Shown here: piece by piece, positions 9,538 through 18,217 of the stretch
Layout of the letters: each line of letters starts with the position of its first letter
Numbering within the stretch: position 1 is the stretch's first letter
From: Lachancea kluyveri NRRL Y-12651
Taxonomy: Eukaryota > Ascomycota > Saccharomycetes > Saccharomycetales > Saccharomycetaceae
Direction of reading: 5' to 3'
Assembly (NCBI GenBank): GCA_000149225.2
Contig: CM000693.1
Coordinates: 682,001-746,000 of the forward strand
Length of the DNA: 64,000 nucleotides
Notes under the pieces: generated by a model
Seen by the model: the letters and a program-made list of their open reading frames with translations, nothing else
What the model was told of the DNA's origin: nothing
Databases searched by the model: none
Position numbers and translations under genes: made by a program

Positions 9538-10367
9538 TTGGTCCAGCAAATGAATACAAGAACAGAAAAAAAGTGGAAGGGGGGGAATACAGTTAAAAGA
9601 AAATAACGAATAAAAGTAAACGAAACGTATTAAACCTTGCAGAATAGAAAAAAGGAGAGTCGCTCTTTTTCTTTCTCAAAAATTTTTTCCTTCTTTTTTT
9701 TCAGAGAAAGGGAAAATGCTTCCTTTTGTTCTTTACCTCCAGTAGGTGTAAATTTGAAAGAAGCGAGAGTTTGGAATAATCGCCTTGTTCCAAAGTTTCT
9801 TAAACAGTGAAAAAGAGTAGCTGTGTGAGATGGAAGCCAGGAAAAAAGTGTAGAGGAAGAAAGTTTCTTCGAATTCTCTATTTGATACGTTTCTCGGGTT
9901 TCCGATGAATCGCCTTATTTGCTGTTGCTATTGATGTAGCGGATATCTCAGGGGGGGGGAAGGGGAGGTTTGGAATAAAATCATTGGTTTTTATAAGATT
10001 TGCCACTTTCATACATAAACACGCGTGGCAAAACGCCGCAGAAGGCACTGCAGGCGGCAGAGGAAGGGGGGAAAGAGAGGAACAGAGGATAAGGCCGTCG
10101 TTTACGTACAAGACGATAACACATAAGGGGTTATGCCGTTTGTGGGCATCTCTCTCCCGCCGCCGAAAAAATTAAAAAAGGCGCATATGGGCTCGTGTAA
10201 AGGGATATGTGGGGTGGGTGGGAGGATGGATATTTTATTCACGTGATTGTCCACGTGATATATCATTACACACGGGAGCTGGTGGGTTTTTTCCTTCCGC
10301 CGCTCTTTCTTTCTTGTAAAAAATAGGTCTATTGAATACCGATATTGGTTATCTTATGTTCTATGTT
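9538..10367. other. NAM8 promoter region and IPI1 3' flank
   Basis: An 830-base gap with pyrimidine-rich and G-rich tracts, an ACGCGT at 10021-10026, a Ume6-type core GCCGCCGA at 10159-10166 and the tandem E-boxes. Open frames here (for example 9878-10111 minus) have no recognisable product. Confidence 0.5.
10240..10257. promoter_or_regulatory. Tandem CACGTGAT boxes upstream of NAM8
   Basis: Two copies of CACGTGAT start at 10240 and 10252, 12 bases apart (about one helical turn). This spacing would place two Cbf1-type factors on the same DNA face. They lie about 700 bases before the NAM8 ATG and about 110 bases past the IPI1 stop. Confidence 0.5.
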
Positions 10368-11435
10368 CTATGCCTCGTGATGCAGTGCCTTGATCTCCTC
10401 AAGAAGAACTTGCAGCGTGTTGGCACTTCTACCACAGTCACCTCCGTCCTTGATGGTGGCCTGTAGTTGGGGGACGATCTTGTCGTAAAAGTTTTCTACA
10501 AGGATCTTCCGTCTTGTTACAAAATCCTCGCAGGAGATGTTGTTCAGCTCCTCGAGTTTGAACGTCGCTGTTGTTTTGTTGGCCGAATCGTTGCTCTTGT
10601 TGTTCTTGAACTCCTTGGTGAAAAGCTTCAGGTATGCATATGGCTGCGGATACTCTGGAACTAGATACCTGCTGAACATGGTCTCTTCTTGTTCGTTTTC
10701 ATCCTTCTTCTCCTCTATACAGCCGCACTTGATGAACTCGACGAGTGTTTCCAAGTTCATACTACGGTACTTTTTGGTCTTGTTGCTGTTGATGCTTACC
10801 ACGCTGCTGCTGTTGATGCTCATGCTGATGCTCTTTTTTTTGTTTTCTTCTAGCGACCAACCCAGGATTCCAAAGATGCCCTTTAGCATCTTTACCCAGG
10901 AGCTCCTCACCAGCTCGTCGCCACAATGCTTTGTCACAACCCTTAAAAACTTGCCTGAATCTCGCTGCACAGCGGTGGTGATATGTGTCATGCCACTGCT
11001 GATAAATAGTGTCAGGGCACGGCAGTGGAGCCTCAGAACGTTGCTGTCGTGACTGCCGATCTCGTCGATCAATTCTACCAGCATGTCTCTAACGTTGGAG
11101 TCCTCGTCGCACATCAACGGTACTATGCTATTCAACATCGGTGTAATAGTCTTTGTTCCAATAACTCTTGGAATGATCTGCTTGAAGTAGATCAGCGTTT
11201 CCTTTCTGGTGACCGCACTGTGATGCTTACACAGCGAGAGCCTTTTAAGAACATCGCTTTCGATATCCCTTGGCGTGTTGGTGCGTGCACTGATCTTACC
11301 TTGGTTTGGCAAGGTGATTGTTCTGGCAACGAATGATGTATTGGTAACATTACTTGGGAGTTGTTTGGCTTTGCCCACTTTCAATTTTGCCTTGCGAAAG
11401 TCCTGTTGTTTTAGTGTTTTCTTCTTTCTAGCCAT
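10368..11435 (-). CDS. IPI1: Ipi1, Rix1-complex 60S ribosome assembly factor
   Basis: This 355-residue protein matches Ipi1 (YHR085W, 334 residues). The N-terminus MARKKKTLKQQDFRKAKLKVGK followed by FVARTITLPNQ is the family hallmark. The rest is an ARM/HEAT-like helical domain (KRLSLCKHHSAVTRKETLIYF and following). Ipi1 joins Rix1 and Ipi3 in the nucleolus and nucleoplasm, where the complex acts with Rea1 in ITS2 processing and pre-60S maturation. It has also been tied to pre-replicative complexes. The shared upstream region with divergent RQC1 carries PAC and RRPE elements, the usual promoter pair of ribosome-biogenesis genes. Confidence 0.95.
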   Translation of the reverse strand: MARKKKTLKQQDFRKAKLKVGKAKQLPSNVTNTSFVARTITLPNQGKISARTNTPRDIESDVLKRLSLCKHHSAVTRKETLIYFKQIIPRVIGTKTITPMLNSIVPLMCDEDSNVRDMLVELIDEIGSHDSNVLRLHCRALTLFISSGMTHITTAVQRDSGKFLRVVTKHCGDELVRSSWVKMLKGIFGILGWSLEENKKKSISMSINSSSVVSINSNKTKKYRSMNLETLVEFIKCGCIEEKKDENEQEETMFSRYLVPEYPQPYAYLKLFTKEFKNNKSNDSANKTTATFKLEELNNISCEDFVTRRKILVENFYDKIVPQLQATIKDGGDCGRSANTLQVLLEEIKALHHEA

Positions 11436-11495
11436 TTTACCGAATCCTGTTTTCTTATGTGGTTTTTGAGCACTGTCTATCCTTCCCTGCTGTCT

Positions 11496-11539
11496 CGATG
11501 AGATGAGATGAGATGAGCCTCTGCTCTGGAAAATTTTTC
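11496..11539. promoter_or_regulatory. PAC and RRPE module between IPI1 and RQC1
   Basis: A CGATGAG followed by GATGAG repeats (11496-11517) is the PAC motif bound by Dot6/Tod6. Nine bases on, TGGAAAATTTTTC (11527-11539) matches the Stb3-bound RRPE. The pair lies 60-105 bases before the IPI1 ATG and about 180-220 bases before RQC1. Confidence 0.75.
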
Positions 11540-11658
11540 TTAGCGAGGCAGACGTGTGAAAACGAATCCAGTGAAAAAATTGAAAAAGAAAAAAACTTAA
11601 ACCCGTGAAGTTGATCCGCGAAATTGTATAGCTAAACTTGTAAAAGTTGAAGAAAAAC

Positions 11659-11708
11659 GAGAGAGAGAGAGAGAGAGAGAGAAAAACAAAAGCAAAAGCA
11701 AAAGCAAA
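11659..11708 (+). repeat. (GA)12 and CAAAAG repeats in RQC1 leader
   Basis: Twelve GA units (11659-11682) are followed by three to four CAAAAG units (11687-11708), ending ten bases before the RQC1 ATG. They probably lie in the 5' UTR and give it a purine-only, unstructured leader. Confidence 0.8.
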
Positions 11709-11717
11709 GAAGGAAAA

Positions 11718-13895
11718 ATGAGCTCTCGAGCATTGAGAAGATTAGGACAAGATGATTTGGAAGCTACTCTGTCCAAATTCACTAAGGATAGCGGAAAAGC
11801 ACAAGAATCGAAACAAAAACCTGTCCGCAACGTTGGAATGGCAAATATCTTTTCACTAATAGGTGACGAAGATGAAGATGAAAATGAAGACGAAGACGCA
11901 AGTGGAAGTGAAAGTGAAACCAAAAACCAAGTCCAGGAAAAGGCAAATGATACTGAAATATCCAAAAATAATATTGAAGAGAAGCACGAATTGCTCGATT
12001 CGCAACCTAAAACCGCCACGAAGGTTTCCACCAAGTCCCAAAAGAAGAAAAATAAGAAAAAGCAAAAAAACAAATGTCAACAGAAAAGGCAAGAACCGTC
12101 TGATGAGGGCAGTGATACCGAACTGGATCGTATTATACAACAGTTCCAAAAGCAAGATGCCAAGATTTCTGGTAAGACTGTCTCTACTTATGATTCTGAA
12201 TCAGAATATGATACTGCTCAGGAAGAAGAAGAGGGATTGGAGAGCGAGCAAAACGGTGCTCGTGGAAAGATCACTCTTGACATAAGGTCGGATCCTGGGT
12301 TCAGCAAATTCAAAGGCTATTCCCAGTATCCTCACTTCTTTTCACTTGATTTTAAAAAGCTAAATCCAGACAACGAGTTTAAATTATTGTTCGACGACCT
12401 GTCTCCTGAATCACTGGACGATGTGGATTCAATGACTTCGACACATATATCTCCACAGGTTCTAAAGCAAATCAACAGGATGAAACGTCTAGTGAGGAAT
12501 TGGGGTGGCAAAGATCGTAAAACGGTGCCCAACGGAGGATCTGTTCGTCGCTTACAATTCACCAAAATCAGAGACGATTGGTTACCGACCCCAAGAGGTG
12601 AATTTGCAATGAAGTCGTTGACTGGTGAAGAATTACTACAATGGCAATCATGGCAAAGGCCTTTGGATTGGAAAGATGTCATCAAGGAAGATGTGGACAA
12701 ACTTTTGGGCAAGTATGGGTTACAATTCTACAAATTTGAGGCGTTGAATACCGATTTAAACAAAAATTCAATGTCCGAATTTTATCTAAGCGTTGTTCTT
12801 CATCCGGACCACGAGGCCTTGATCAATTTGATCTCCTCCAAGTTTCCTTACCACGTTCCAGGGCTTTTGCAAGTAGCCCTGATCTTAGTTAGACAAGGTG
12901 ACAAATCTAATAGTAACGGGTTGGTGGAACGTGCACTGTTCGTATTCGACCGCGCATTAAGGTCAGGTATCGAGTTTAACGCTACTTCGTGTCAATTGCC
13001 CTACATTTTTTTCTTTAACAGACAGTTTTACCTGGCCATTTTCAGATATCTGCAGATAATTTCCCAAAGAGGTGCCATCTCTACAGCAAGCGAGTGGTGT
13101 AAGGTGTTGTGGTCTTTATCTCCCCTGGAAGATCCATTAGGCTGTAGATATTTCATGGACTACTATATTCTAATGAACAAGGACTACCAATACTTTATCT
13201 CATTAGCAAACTCCCCTCTATTAACGAATTACCGTCAATGGTATACGTTAGGTATGGCACTGGGTGTTGTTCTAAGTTATTTGAGAGTTGGTGAAAGCGG
13301 TAAAGCTCGCAATGGATTGTTGAAGGCATTCACACATCATTCCTTTGCTCTGGCACAAATTTTCATGAATGTTACTATCGGCGATGCCGGTTTAGTTGTA
13401 GGTTTAGAAAACACCACCGAAGCTGCGGTGGAGATCGAAACAAAGGCTTACTTGGTGAGAATGAAGGCTTTATGGAGTGCCCAAGATTTGGTCTTTTTAC
13501 ACGATGAATTGTCCAAGATTTTACAAGACTACCAATCCGGGAAACTTGAGGTTTTCCCGCCAGCACATATCGACATTGAGTCCCAATTTTTCATAAAGGA
13601 CATTCCAATTAACTTGTTGCGTTTTGCAATTTTGTCTCAAGAGTCTTCTGTGATGGCATCTATCCCAGAGGAAATCTGGACAGATTACCAAGTTTTTGAG
13701 TTTGACGTCTTGCCACCAACGCCGATAGATAGAGAAACCGAAGATATCGTTGAAACGATCAAAAGCTTTGTTAGTGATGATGAATTATCGGTTTCTCAAG
13801 TCCAACTGTTACAAGACGAACAGCTATTAAACCATGTTCGGCAAATGTCTCTTGAGCAGTTTTTAGAGCAAAATCCTAACGCTGGAGTTGAATGA
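11718..13895 (+). CDS. RQC1: Rqc1, ribosome quality control complex subunit
   Basis: This 725-residue protein matches Rqc1 (YDR333C, 723 residues; TCF25 family). It opens MSSRALRRLGQDDL, like the orthologue. A low-complexity acidic and lysine-rich segment follows (about residues 50-120, with KKKNKKKQKN), then the helical TCF25 domain from about residue 190 (SDPGFSKF, FKLLFDDLSPESLDD, HPDHEALINLISSKFPYHVPG). Rqc1 works with Ltn1, Rqc2 and Cdc48 on stalled 60S-peptidyl-tRNA particles, promoting ubiquitination and extraction of the nascent chain. It is divergent from IPI1 and convergent with STE12, 164 bases apart. Its promoter appears to share ribosome-biogenesis elements with IPI1. Confidence 0.96.
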   Translation: MSSRALRRLGQDDLEATLSKFTKDSGKAQESKQKPVRNVGMANIFSLIGDEDEDENEDEDASGSESETKNQVQEKANDTEISKNNIEEKHELLDSQPKTATKVSTKSQKKKNKKKQKNKCQQKRQEPSDEGSDTELDRIIQQFQKQDAKISGKTVSTYDSESEYDTAQEEEEGLESEQNGARGKITLDIRSDPGFSKFKGYSQYPHFFSLDFKKLNPDNEFKLLFDDLSPESLDDVDSMTSTHISPQVLKQINRMKRLVRNWGGKDRKTVPNGGSVRRLQFTKIRDDWLPTPRGEFAMKSLTGEELLQWQSWQRPLDWKDVIKEDVDKLLGKYGLQFYKFEALNTDLNKNSMSEFYLSVVLHPDHEALINLISSKFPYHVPGLLQVALILVRQGDKSNSNGLVERALFVFDRALRSGIEFNATSCQLPYIFFFNRQFYLAIFRYLQIISQRGAISTASEWCKVLWSLSPLEDPLGCRYFMDYYILMNKDYQYFISLANSPLLTNYRQWYTLGMALGVVLSYLRVGESGKARNGLLKAFTHHSFALAQIFMNVTIGDAGLVVGLENTTEAAVEIETKAYLVRMKALWSAQDLVFLHDELSKILQDYQSGKLEVFPPAHIDIESQFFIKDIPINLLRFAILSQESSVMASIPEEIWTDYQVFEFDVLPPTPIDRETEDIVETIKSFVSDDELSVSQVQLLQDEQLLNHVRQMSLEQFLEQNPNAGVE

Positions 13896-14059
13896 GCATC
13901 CCACGTTTGATAAAAAAAACAACAACCTTTTAATACTGATACATAAGACAATAATCAAAGCCCATAAACAACTAGAGAAAGAATACATGCATATTTTCCT
14001 TTACTCCCTCTATATCCTTCAAGTTAGTCTCCTAATTTTGTAAACCCGATAGATGATTA

Positions 14060-16276
14060 CTATTCTGAAGAGAGAGAGTTTTGAAAACTAATGTTAGCAT
14101 CATCACGAACCACTCTTTTAGATTCACCCGTACTATTATTCTCTGTTGTTCCATTAGACTCTGGCGTCGGAATGGAATATGTGTGACCCTTGTGAGTTCC
14201 TTCAGCACTAGCATTTGTCTCCGATGCGTTTACCACTTCATCAAGTTTAGATTGTGAGTTGGTCTTTCTGTGCCTTTCATGCCCTTGAAACTGTTGTTGT
14301 GATGACTGCTTGATGTTTATCTTTCTCGGTGATGATTTAGTAACTTTGTTCCGTTTAGGAAAGTGAACTCTATTAGCGGAATTTACCTTCTGCTGGGGTG
14401 GCTGTGGAGCAGATGTGGCTTGTGTTGAAGGGAAACCTCTTAGGTAACCATGTATGTTTCCCCGGTGTTGCAAATGTGGCGGTTGATAGTACGGGTTAAT
14501 TGGATAGCTTTTAGTGGTGGCAGATGAAGGTGCTTTAGCACCATAAGGTGAAATTGACATATAAGGGTTAGTAGCAGACATTGGCGTAGAACGAAAATTC
14601 GGTGTGAATGGTCTGGGCATGAATTGGGGGGATTGCATTGCTTGAGGAGGAACGTAGCCACCACCAAATGCATCCGATAGATAGAAAGCCGCTGTAGCAT
14701 CGTACATACAATCCTCAGGAAAGAACCCTTGAGTCAAGTATGGATCAGAGCCAATGTATTGAGGGTCATTCATAGGGGTTTGATATTGAACAAAGTTCGG
14801 ATATGGCCCCTGGTGATAGAACTGGTCGTGCTGCGATGAGGATCCATAATGGCCATTATACTGTTGCAATAAGATCTGTGCTTCTTGGGGGGATTCGTTG
14901 CTCGCATCACTGGTATCTGCGTCTGCAGCTTTTTCTTTGTCTTTGTTGTCATGGTCCTTTAGATTGGCCGCATAATATTCACCATTGGTTACAAAATGAG
15001 AGCGGGCAGCAGAAGTTGGAGGTGGAGGGATCTGGTACCCATATCTATTAGATGGCTGTACCATTGCACTGTCTTCTTGAAAGTGAGAATTTTCATATAA
15101 ACCGGCTGAAGCTGGTGGTATAGCTGTTGAAGGCACGTTGAATGAGTCTGGTTCTGCCTCGTAAAAAAGTGGATTCATAAATTTTCCCTGATGTACAGAA
15201 TTTTGATCCTGCTGATGATATTCAATCTCAACAGGAAAATAATCCAGTGGGAAATCGTCTTCTTCCTCTGCAGCACCTTCCAGTATATCAGAAGGCCGGA
15301 CACCTGTATCTATGTTGTATTCTTCGTTACCTGGAGTGTCGTTTTGGGGATTTACCACGAGTTCCTGGGGCGCGTAATTTGCCGGTACCTCTTCAATATT
15401 CTCCTGTTTTAGAACTTTTGGAAGATCAATTTTTGTCAGGCCTTGACGTACCACTTGTTCATCCACATCTACGTCCTCTTCCTCTTCCTCTTCCTCCTCC
15501 TTTTCATTATCCTCATCCACTCCCACATCCACCTCCTCATCTTCACCTCCTATGCCATTATCACTTCGGTTGGCGTGGATATTCGTCAGGGGTGTTTCAG
15601 AGATGGTAGCTTCCACGGTCGAATGTTCAGAGAAATCTATTCTTTGGGAGTCCATGTGTTGAGTCAGCTGTTCGTACAATGAGGCCTCCGACCGATCATC
15701 GTAAGTGAAAGATGCCGCAGGTTCGTTAACACAACGTGTAGTAGAAGGTTGTCCGGCAGCCTCCCTTTTCAAATCCCTCTCAAGAGCATCGGCAAACAGT
15801 TTATCATGGGGTACACTGAACCAGAAAAAAACTTTCTGTTTCTTTTGAGTTTTAAGACACATGTTTTTGTAAAGAAACCCAAGGAACTCTGACTTGGGCA
15901 TTTCCAAAGTCGCATCGGTACCACATTTCAGATTTCTGAGATCCGAAAATATACCTTCTTCAAACTTCTTTCTTTCTACCACCTGCCTACCAAACTTCTG
16001 CATTCTGTAGACACAACACCTAACGATATCGGTACCTGTAACGTAGTACAAGTTGTTCCAAAATACGCACGAAACAAAACCTTCATCATTGTTTAAATAG
16101 TATCGCCTTATTATCTGGTTTTCTTGCCAATTTGCAGGAGCGGTCGTCAGGAAGAACTTCAAGTCTTCGATCAACCTCAGCGACTCCTCAACCTCCTCTG
16201 GCGTACTCTTTTGAGGTACGGCATCCTCATTTGTAGTTCTCAGAAACTCTTGGGTCTTTATCGACGGCTTTGACAT
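14060..16276 (-). CDS. STE12: Ste12 mating and filamentation transcription factor
   Basis: This 738-residue protein matches Ste12 (YHR084W, 688 residues). The STE DNA-binding domain spans about residues 25-190 and includes EESLRLIEDLKFFL, NWQENQIIRRYYLN, CVFWNNLYYVTGTDIVRC and QKKQKVFFWFSVPHDKLFADALERDL blocks that are almost invariant in the family. After it come an acidic stretch (about 240-275), a DEDDFPLDYFPVE-like segment, and a long Pro/Ser/Asn/Gln-rich activation and regulation region. Ste12 binds TGAAACA pheromone response elements and acts below the Fus3 and Kss1 MAP kinases with Dig1/Dig2, Mcm1 or Tec1. Its own upstream region holds three such elements, which suggests autoregulation. 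Confidence 0.97.
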   Translation of the reverse strand: MSKPSIKTQEFLRTTNEDAVPQKSTPEEVEESLRLIEDLKFFLTTAPANWQENQIIRRYYLNNDEGFVSCVFWNNLYYVTGTDIVRCCVYRMQKFGRQVVERKKFEEGIFSDLRNLKCGTDATLEMPKSEFLGFLYKNMCLKTQKKQKVFFWFSVPHDKLFADALERDLKREAAGQPSTTRCVNEPAASFTYDDRSEASLYEQLTQHMDSQRIDFSEHSTVEATISETPLTNIHANRSDNGIGGEDEEVDVGVDEDNEKEEEEEEEEDVDVDEQVVRQGLTKIDLPKVLKQENIEEVPANYAPQELVVNPQNDTPGNEEYNIDTGVRPSDILEGAAEEEDDFPLDYFPVEIEYHQQDQNSVHQGKFMNPLFYEAEPDSFNVPSTAIPPASAGLYENSHFQEDSAMVQPSNRYGYQIPPPPTSAARSHFVTNGEYYAANLKDHDNKDKEKAADADTSDASNESPQEAQILLQQYNGHYGSSSQHDQFYHQGPYPNFVQYQTPMNDPQYIGSDPYLTQGFFPEDCMYDATAAFYLSDAFGGGYVPPQAMQSPQFMPRPFTPNFRSTPMSATNPYMSISPYGAKAPSSATTKSYPINPYYQPPHLQHRGNIHGYLRGFPSTQATSAPQPPQQKVNSANRVHFPKRNKVTKSSPRKINIKQSSQQQFQGHERHRKTNSQSKLDEVVNASETNASAEGTHKGHTYSIPTPESNGTTENNSTGESKRVVRDDANISFQNSLSSE

Positions 16277-16741
16277 TAATGAAGCTTAGCAAGATATTTG
16301 TTGTAACAGGAGAATTATCTATTCCCAGTTCTTCTCTCTTCCTCTAATGGATGAGATTTTTTGATGAATTAGAGTTTGGTTGGTTCTCTGCTTATTCTCT
16401 CACTGCAAAAATGTATCTGATTAGATTTCAAATACCAAAATTTCCTTCTTACCTATGAAACGCTTTGTCAAATGAGGTCTAATTCCGTCGTGTTTCAAGG
16501 TGGGACAATTTTCAGTTGATGCAGAATTTAACACAATCTGAAACAAAGATCAACTTTTTTTTCTCTCTGAATTTCACTTTTTCTTTTTATCTCCTTTTGA
16601 GGCTCATAATTATCACTATGTACGCATGTGTATACGGTATGCACATATGATTGTATTAGCCTGCTCTGTGACAAACACCTGAGGCATAGCAGCCAGTTCC
16701 GTTTTGGTTTGAGTCATAATTGCATTTGTAGACATCCGGAT
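16277..16741. other. STE12 promoter and SAM35 3' flank
   Basis: A 465-base gap with the PRE cluster and a pyrimidine-rich stretch around 16555-16600. No gene is seen. Confidence 0.6.
16456..16545. promoter_or_regulatory. Three pheromone response elements upstream of STE12
   Basis: TGAAACG at 16456-16462, TGTTTCA (reverse of TGAAACA) at 16491-16497 and TGAAACA at 16539-16545 lie 180-270 bases before the STE12 ATG. TGAAACA is the core Ste12 site. Two exact heptamers plus one variant in 90 bases exceeds chance expectation for a 465-base gap. Confidence 0.65.
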
Positions 16742-17698
16742 TCATGCTTTTTTATATATATCTACAATATAGTTCGCATGTTGGACTAGTTTGTCGCAGT
16801 GATCTACTACGAACCTATATAGGGCAACATCTTCATCCAGATTCATGATACATAGAGTGTAGCTGGCCAGTTTCAGATCCAGATAGCTTGATGTAACATT
16901 TTCCGAATATAATCGTCTATCGCCCAGCAGTTTTTGAAACTGCAACAAAACCTTTTGACAATTCTGTAGCAGTGGTTGAGTTAGCTCATCTATACTCTTG
17001 GCCTTGTAAAATGACAAAGATTCGATATTTTTCGCGACTTCCAAGTGTCTCAGATGGAAATCGTTCCTTTTGATTAAGCTGCTTTTCAAATCGGATAGGA
17101 CCAGCTTATCGAGCAACCGTGATTGATGGGGTTTGTAATGGTAAAGATCCAGTAGTTTTTCCGCAGACAGTTTGTAAACCACTTGACTAATCCAACAGTC
17201 ATAGACTACAGTATCCAGCAAAGCCAGATACATAACGTCTTTGGCATCCGTTACTCTAGAGCTAAGAATTTCGTTGATGCCTTCGGTGGACCTTACGTAC
17301 CTTTTGGAGTAGCCCTCAACGAGCACTGGCAACCTCGCATTAGTGGCCGCTGAATGAGAAAGAACAACCATGGAGTGTTGGTTTTTCCTCTTTTTCTCTT
17401 CGCCAGTGCACAAATTCAAAGAGTTCTTTTTGCACAACGCCAATTGCGTATAGAGGCACCAGGGATCAGTTGCCAAAATACTCCCAGTCTCTTTATGTCT
17501 GAACACGTTGTAAACTCCCAGCTTAAAGGTCTCATTGATGGAGTTCTGTATAGAAGTCGATCCAACAAAGGGGTAAGTTCGTTGTTCAGATTCATATTTT
17601 ACAGCATCGTCCGCCTTTCCAACTGGTGCGTAGACTTCTAATGGAAACTTTTCAAAAATAACTTTAACCGGTTGAGGGATTTCGAGCATACCAGCCAT
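16742..17698 (-). CDS. SAM35: Sam35, subunit of mitochondrial SAM/TOB complex
   Basis: This 318-residue protein matches Sam35/Tob38/Tom38 (YHR083W, 329 residues). The conserved N-terminal part reads PQPVKVIFEKFPLEVYAP, then KLGVYNVFRHKETGSILATDPWCLYTQLALCKKN, which is characteristic. The remainder is a helical GST-like C-terminal domain. Sam35 is a peripheral subunit on the cytosolic face of the outer mitochondrial membrane. There it recognises the beta-signal of precursors such as porin and Tom40 and hands them to Sam50. No transmembrane segment is expected and none is seen. It lies between STE12 and IRC3, as in the merged ancestral order. Confidence 0.94.
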   Translation of the reverse strand: MAGMLEIPQPVKVIFEKFPLEVYAPVGKADDAVKYESEQRTYPFVGSTSIQNSINETFKLGVYNVFRHKETGSILATDPWCLYTQLALCKKNSLNLCTGEEKKRKNQHSMVVLSHSAATNARLPVLVEGYSKRYVRSTEGINEILSSRVTDAKDVMYLALLDTVVYDCWISQVVYKLSAEKLLDLYHYKPHQSRLLDKLVLSDLKSSLIKRNDFHLRHLEVAKNIESLSFYKAKSIDELTQPLLQNCQKVLLQFQKLLGDRRLYSENVTSSYLDLKLASYTLCIMNLDEDVALYRFVVDHCDKLVQHANYIVDIYKKA

Positions 17699-17782
17699 AT
17701 CTATAAGTGAAAGAAATACTAAGCGGTACTTTAGCTGCTATGATTTATGTCAACAGACTGTTGAAGGGATCCCAACTTGAAA

Positions 17783-18217
17783 ATGGTAAATTTTTTTAAG
17801 CGTAGTGTCCGAGGCCCAAAATATAATAAAGTACGTGTAGCATGGGAAACAAGAAAAGAGTCTGATTCGTTCTTAAATGATATCCCATCTGGTACTCTGC
17901 ATAGACCTCTTGTATCCAAATCTGTTTTACCAAACTTTACTCTTTTTCGCATGCTCTCTTTTCTACGGTTTACGTATACAATAAGCACTACAACTCTGTA
18001 TTTAATACATAGTTGGCACGATGAGCTCAACATGCAATCTAAAAAAAAAAAGATTAAAAAACGTCAGCTTAAAAATTTCATGATTCCTACTTGTCCAACA
18101 TTCTTGTATCACTGTTTGAATTTTTTTTGTAACTCAATGCCTTTATCAGTGTATGTATGGGAAACACTGGTGCTAAACTCAATGCAAATAGAATGTTCGA
18201 GGCTTCTCCCTTGCTGA
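17783..18217 (+). CDS. Possible small gene, doubtful, antisense overlap with IRC3 3' end
   Basis: An ATG at 17783 opens 144 codons divergent from SAM35 (85 bases apart). The first 55 residues (MVNFFKRSVRGPKYNKVRVA, then ETRKESDSFLNDIPSGTLHRPLV) look like a real small basic protein, possibly mitochondrial. The later part runs into low-quality hydrophobic and lysine-rich sequence and crosses the IRC3 stop by about 130 bases on the other strand. I do not recognise it. A minus-strand frame (17731-18033) covers the same DNA and is no better. It may be a short gene whose true end is hidden by an intron or by a sequence error, or it may be chance. Confidence 0.3.
   Translation: MVNFFKRSVRGPKYNKVRVAWETRKESDSFLNDIPSGTLHRPLVSKSVLPNFTLFRMLSFLRFTYTISTTTLYLIHSWHDELNMQSKKKKIKKRQLKNFMIPTCPTFLYHCLNFFCNSMPLSVYVWETLVLNSMQIECSRLLPC

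Noticed and set aside
11597-12073. Minus-strand frame of 158 codons over the RQC1 start
   Set aside because: It is the complement of the GA and AAAAGC repeats and of the acidic RQC1 N-terminus, giving Phe/Leu/Ser runs.
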